This document shows, in pieces, positions 61,068 through 64,000 of a stretch of DNA of 64,000 nucleotides (its first letter is position 1; each line of letters begins with the position of its first letter). This DNA is from Spirochaetaceae bacterium (lineage in GTDB: Bacteria; Spirochaetota; Spirochaetia; DSM-27196; PXBQ01): NCBI GenBank assembly GCA_007695285.1, contig REEC01000149.1, forward strand, positions 1-64,000, given 5' to 3'. The translations under genes were made by a program, and so were the position numbers. The notes under the pieces were generated by a model. The model made no database searches. It was not told the origin of the DNA and saw nothing but the letters and a program-made list of their open reading frames with translations.

Positions 61068-62333
61068 ATGTTTGACCGAATCGTCGTGATCGCCGACGAC
61101 TTCACCGGCGCGTGCGACACCGGCGTGCAGCTCGCGACCGCGACGCGCGTCTGCCCGGTGATTCTTGACGTCTCGGACGCGCGGTCGCTCGAGATACGGA
61201 TCCGCGACGCGCTCGATCGGTGGGGCAGCGTCGTCGTCGACACCGAGTCGCGCCACTCAGGCGCCGCCGACGCGGCCGAGGTCGTGTTACGGTGTTCTCA
61301 CGCGGCGGTCGCGGCGAACGCGGACGTCGTGTACAAAAAGGTCGACTCCACCTTACGAGGCAACATCGCGCACGAACTCGCCGCGGCGGTCACGGGCTCG
61401 GGTCGAAACATCGCGGTCGTCGCACCCGCGTATCCGGCCGCCGGGCGCACGACACGCGACGGTCTGTGTCTGGTCGACGGAACTCCCGTCGCGGAAACCG
61501 AGTTTGCGTCCGATTCCCGCTCGCCGGTAACCTCTTCGCGAATTCTCGACGTGTTGCCGGAGGAATCGCGCGTTTTTCACGCGGCGTCGGCCGATGATCT
61601 GCGCGTGATCCTGGACCGGACCGATCCGCCGGCGATGGTCGTCGTCGACGCGACAAACGAGACAGATCTCGACCGTATCGTGGAAGTTTGCAGCGACCAA
61701 ATCGCAGAACTCGTGATGGTCGGTTCGGCGGGCCTCGCGGAGGCGGTCGCGCGCGCCCGAACGGCGGTCGGCGAAAAGGGACTCAACGAGAAGCGCGTCG
61801 AGCCCGGAAAGCGGACACGACAGTCCGTGCTCGCGATCGTCGGGAGCCGAAGCGAGCGAGCGCGGCGGCAGATCTCACGCGCGGTCACGGAGAGCGGCTG
61901 CCGTGTGATCGCGCTGGACCTCGTGCCGACCGACGGATCGTGGAGCGTCTCGCCGGCCGTCGTCACCGAGATCATCGAGGCGCTCGGATCGAGCCGTCGC
62001 GTAGTCGTGACGTCTCCGGAGCGAGTCGCCCCGGACGGTCCGGGTGCGGAGGACGTGTCCGCGGCGCTCTCGTCGATCGCCGCGCGCGCGTGGGACACCG
62101 GGAAAGTACTCGGGTTTTTCCTCACCGGAGGCGACACGGCGCGAAGCGTCGCCGACGCGCTCGGAGCGACGGAAATCCTCATCCGCGCGGAGGTCGAACC
62201 CGGTGTGCCCGCGGTGACTCTGATCCGGCAAAACGGCCCGATCCGCGCCGTGACGAAGGCCGGCGGGTTCGGCAGCGACGATGCGATAGTTCGCGCGTTC
62301 GACTATCTGATGGAGGACACATGCTGGGTGTGA
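61068..62333 (+). CDS. Four-carbon acid sugar kinase (DUF1537/OtnK-DenD family)
   Basis: 421 residues. VIADDFTGACDTGVQLA at the N-terminus, VVDTESRHSGAADAAEVV, VYKKVDSTLRGNIAHEL and VVAPAYPAAGRTTRDGLCLVDGTPV are the sugar-acid-binding domain; the nucleotide-binding domain shows FLTGGDTARSVADALGA. Members phosphorylate D-threonate, D-erythronate or L-threonate at C4, feeding the linked PdxA2-type dehydrogenase. Overlaps that gene by 13 bases. Cytoplasmic. Confidence 0.9.
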   Translation: MFDRIVVIADDFTGACDTGVQLATATRVCPVILDVSDARSLEIRIRDALDRWGSVVVDTESRHSGAADAAEVVLRCSHAAVAANADVVYKKVDSTLRGNIAHELAAAVTGSGRNIAVVAPAYPAAGRTTRDGLCLVDGTPVAETEFASDSRSPVTSSRILDVLPEESRVFHAASADDLRVILDRTDPPAMVVVDATNETDLDRIVEVCSDQIAELVMVGSAGLAEAVARARTAVGEKGLNEKRVEPGKRTRQSVLAIVGSRSERARRQISRAVTESGCRVIALDLVPTDGSWSVSPAVVTEIIEALGSSRRVVVTSPERVAPDGPGAEDVSAALSSIAARAWDTGKVLGFFLTGGDTARSVADALGATEILIRAEVEPGVPAVTLIRQNGPIRAVTKAGGFGSDDAIVRAFDYLMEDTCWV

Positions 62334-63313
62334 CGATTGGAGACGCCAACGGCGTCGGCCCCGAGATTCTGATCCGGGCGGTCGCTTCGGGAGCTATCAC
62401 GGTGCCGTTTCTCGCGTACGGCGACGCGGCCGTACTCGAGTACGCGGCCGATCGACTCGATCTGCCGGTGGCGATCGAGCGCGCGGATCCGGGAACAGGC
62501 GGCGGAATACGGTCACCGGGCGAATCGCGGCGACGCGTACGCGTCGTCGACACCGAGATCCTGACCGCGGCAGATATCACACCGGGGGAGGTTTCCCGCG
62601 CGGTCGGAGCGGCTGCGGTCGAGTACGTCGACCGCGCGACGCGCGACGCGCTTTCGGGTGTGATCGACGGGATCGTGACGCTACCGATCAACAAAGAGGC
62701 GTCCCGCCTTTCGCGCACCGATTTTTCCGGGCACACCGAGTTCATCGCGCAGATCTGCGGTAATCCGCCGGTCACGATGATGCTTGTCTCGGATCGACTC
62801 ATCGTGACGCACGTCTCGACGCACGTCGCGCTGCGCGAGGCGATCGACCGCGCGACGCGCGAACGCGTCCTCGAGGTAATCCGGCTCACGGACTCGGCGG
62901 TCAAGCGGCTGCGCGCTCACGCGCGGATCGCGGTAGCGGGGCTCAATCCGCACGCGGGTGAACACGGCGCGTTCGGGACCGAGGACGATGAGTGCATACG
63001 CCCCGCGATCGAAGCTGCCCGAGCCGAGGGGATCGACGCGTACGGCCCGGAGCCCGCCGACACGGTGTTCTTCAACACCGTGCACCGAAATCGGTTCGAC
63101 GCGGTCGTGTGTATGTACCACGATCAAGGGCATATCCCGATCAAGACGCTCGATTTTGACGGTGGAGTCAACGTGACGCTCGGGCTTCCGATTGTCCGAA
63201 CGTCGGTCGACCACGGCACCGCGTACGACATCGCGTACAAAGGCGTCGCCGCGACTCGGAGCTTTGAGCTCGCGTTCGCCCTCGCCGAGAAACTTTTGGA
63301 GCACGAAACATGA
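62321..63313 (+). CDS. pdxA2: 4-phosphothreonate/erythronate dehydrogenase (PdxA2 family)
   Basis: 330 residues. GDANGVGPEIL at the start, TLPINKEASRLS, SGHTEFIAQ, AGLNPHAGEHGAFGTEDDECIRPAIEAA and VCMYHDQGHIPIKTLDFDGGVNVTLGLPIVRTSVDHGTAYDIA are the PdxA fold with metal-binding histidines. In the PdxA2 branch the enzyme oxidises and decarboxylates a 4-phosphorylated four-carbon acid to dihydroxyacetone phosphate. Its position after the OtnK-type kinase supports this over pyridoxal synthesis. GGAGG precedes ATG 62321, inside the kinase gene. Confidence 0.88.
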   Translation: MLGVTIGDANGVGPEILIRAVASGAITVPFLAYGDAAVLEYAADRLDLPVAIERADPGTGGGIRSPGESRRRVRVVDTEILTAADITPGEVSRAVGAAAVEYVDRATRDALSGVIDGIVTLPINKEASRLSRTDFSGHTEFIAQICGNPPVTMMLVSDRLIVTHVSTHVALREAIDRATRERVLEVIRLTDSAVKRLRAHARIAVAGLNPHAGEHGAFGTEDDECIRPAIEAARAEGIDAYGPEPADTVFFNTVHRNRFDAVVCMYHDQGHIPIKTLDFDGGVNVTLGLPIVRTSVDHGTAYDIAYKGVAATRSFELAFALAEKLLEHET

Positions 63314-64000
63314 CGATGAAAAACGGAACAAAACCTTCTCCTCCGGGCGGTCTCGTCGACGCGTACATGCACGTCGGATCGCCACGATTCGGCACGACCG
63401 AACAGGCGCTCGAGACGTGCGACCGGTGGGGCATCAAAAAGGCCGTGCTCGTGCTCGGCCCGGGAGTCCCGGACATCCGCGCGATTTACGACGCCGCCCG
63501 CGCGCGGCCGGACTCGATTCGGACAGTAGGGGTTCCTTTCGGCGACACTGCCGAGCGACGCAGAGAATGCGTCGAGCTCTGTATCGAAGCGGGAGCCGTC
63601 GGCGTACGCCTTCAAGGCAACGAGCCTATCGAGAATCCGGCGATCCTTGACCTTATCGGCAAAGCCGGGCTCTGGGTCTACGCGACAGATCCGCTCCGCT
63701 CCGCGCAACACGCGGCGATTTTCTCGGAGTGGCTCGAGAGCTACCCGACCGCGCGCATCGCGGCGCCGCACTTCCTGAGACCGACGACCGCGCCTCTCGA
63801 GACCGCCGACGCCGAACGCCTCGTCGCTCACCCACGATTCTTCGCGATCTTCTCGCGCCACGGTGGCGTCGGGAGCGCGCATCGATATCCACACACCGAT
63901 CTACGCCCGTGGGTCGAACGCGTCATCGAGTTATGCGGCCGCGAGCGGATTCTCTGGGGAAGCGAGTACCCTGTACTCTACTGGCGCGACGAAAGGATCG
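63310..64000 (+). CDS. Amidohydrolase-family (COG3618-like) hydrolase, 3' end beyond the window
   Basis: 230 codons are present and the gene continues past the edge. LVDAYMHVGSPRFGTTEQALETCDRWGIKKAVLVLG, EAGAVGVRLQG, ARIAAPHFLRP and CGRERILWGSEYPVLYWRDE are the TIM-barrel elements of metal-dependent hydrolases that include sugar lactonases. The normal DxHxH metal motif appears as DAYMHVG, with the first histidine lacking, which fits the metal-light branch. It overlaps pdxA2 (ATGA), so it is part of the four-carbon acid operon; hydrolysis of a threono- or erythrono-lactone is a reasonable guess. Confidence 0.75.
   Translation, partial: MTMKNGTKPSPPGGLVDAYMHVGSPRFGTTEQALETCDRWGIKKAVLVLGPGVPDIRAIYDAARARPDSIRTVGVPFGDTAERRRECVELCIEAGAVGVRLQGNEPIENPAILDLIGKAGLWVYATDPLRSAQHAAIFSEWLESYPTARIAAPHFLRPTTAPLETADAERLVAHPRFFAIFSRHGGVGSAHRYPHTDLRPWVERVIELCGRERILWGSEYPVLYWRDERI

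Noticed and set aside
1-64000. CRISPR arrays, insertion sequences, prophage, or integrase-type genes
   Set aside because: I found no regularly spaced repeats, transposase, integrase, terminal inverted repeats or phage structural genes.

Overview
The window looks like chromosome of a free-living, GC-rich spirochaete. The best evidence is the phenylalanyl-tRNA synthetase pair of the archaeal/eukaryotic type (pheS with N-terminal winged helices, pheT short), a mitochondrial-type EF-G (the 'spdEFG1' class), a CarD regulator and a FapA-type DUF342 protein. Genes are packed on both strands, often with ATGA overlaps. I see no insertion sequences, phage genes or CRISPR array.

Layout. 0-3.7 kb: end of an RraA-like gene, then a hybrid histidine kinase, a lone receiver and a FapA protein. 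3.7-7.6 kb: thiamine ABC transporter (thiBPQ) behind a TPP riboswitch. 7.6-12.1 kb: quinone oxidoreductase, squalene synthase-like enzyme, TylF-like methyltransferase and an exported coiled-coil protein. 12.2-17.4 kb: small membrane protein, Na+/solute symporter, two chimeric ligase genes, alanine dehydrogenase. 17.5-21.7 kb: carD, nth, a RecA-like ATPase and EF-G. 21.7-27.8 kb: a TrpXYZ-like ABC transporter, then two convergent nucleobase permeases with shared terminators and a leader attenuator. 27.9-34.8 kb: a GGDEF protein, the glycine betaine ProVWX transporter with a divergent MarR/CosR-like regulator, thrH and a receiver. 34.7-41.3 kb: an unusual cNMP-binding/nucleosidase-like protein with a partner, pheST and tRNA-Ala(CGC). 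41.3-47.7 kb: a BamE-like lipoprotein, the imuA-imuB-dnaE2 mutasome and a DinB-family protein. 47.7-64 kb: sugar and sugar-acid catabolism (6-phosphogluconolactonase, Gfo/Idh, GH42, GH3, two aldo-keto reductases, Zn-alcohol dehydrogenase, a four-carbon acid sugar kinase/PdxA2/amidohydrolase run), interspersed with endonuclease IV, PanE-like and ClpS.

The most striking observation is at 13994-16298. Two adjacent genes are reciprocal chimeras: the first is the N-terminus of a lipoate-protein-ligase-like protein joined to the C-terminal three quarters of an acyl-CoA synthetase, and the second is the N-terminus of an acyl-CoA synthetase joined to the C-terminus of the ligase. Rejoined in silico they give one ordinary synthetase (about 515 aa) and one ordinary LplA-like protein (about 254 aa), both in frame. 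They follow directly on a symporter of the family that includes the animal lipoate/biotin carrier. I suggest, as inference only, a lipoate (or other acyl) uptake, activation and transfer unit. A second theme is a set of genes (hybrid kinase, carD, thrH, imuA, dinB) whose -10 box sits so close to the start codon that the mRNA should be leaderless or nearly so.
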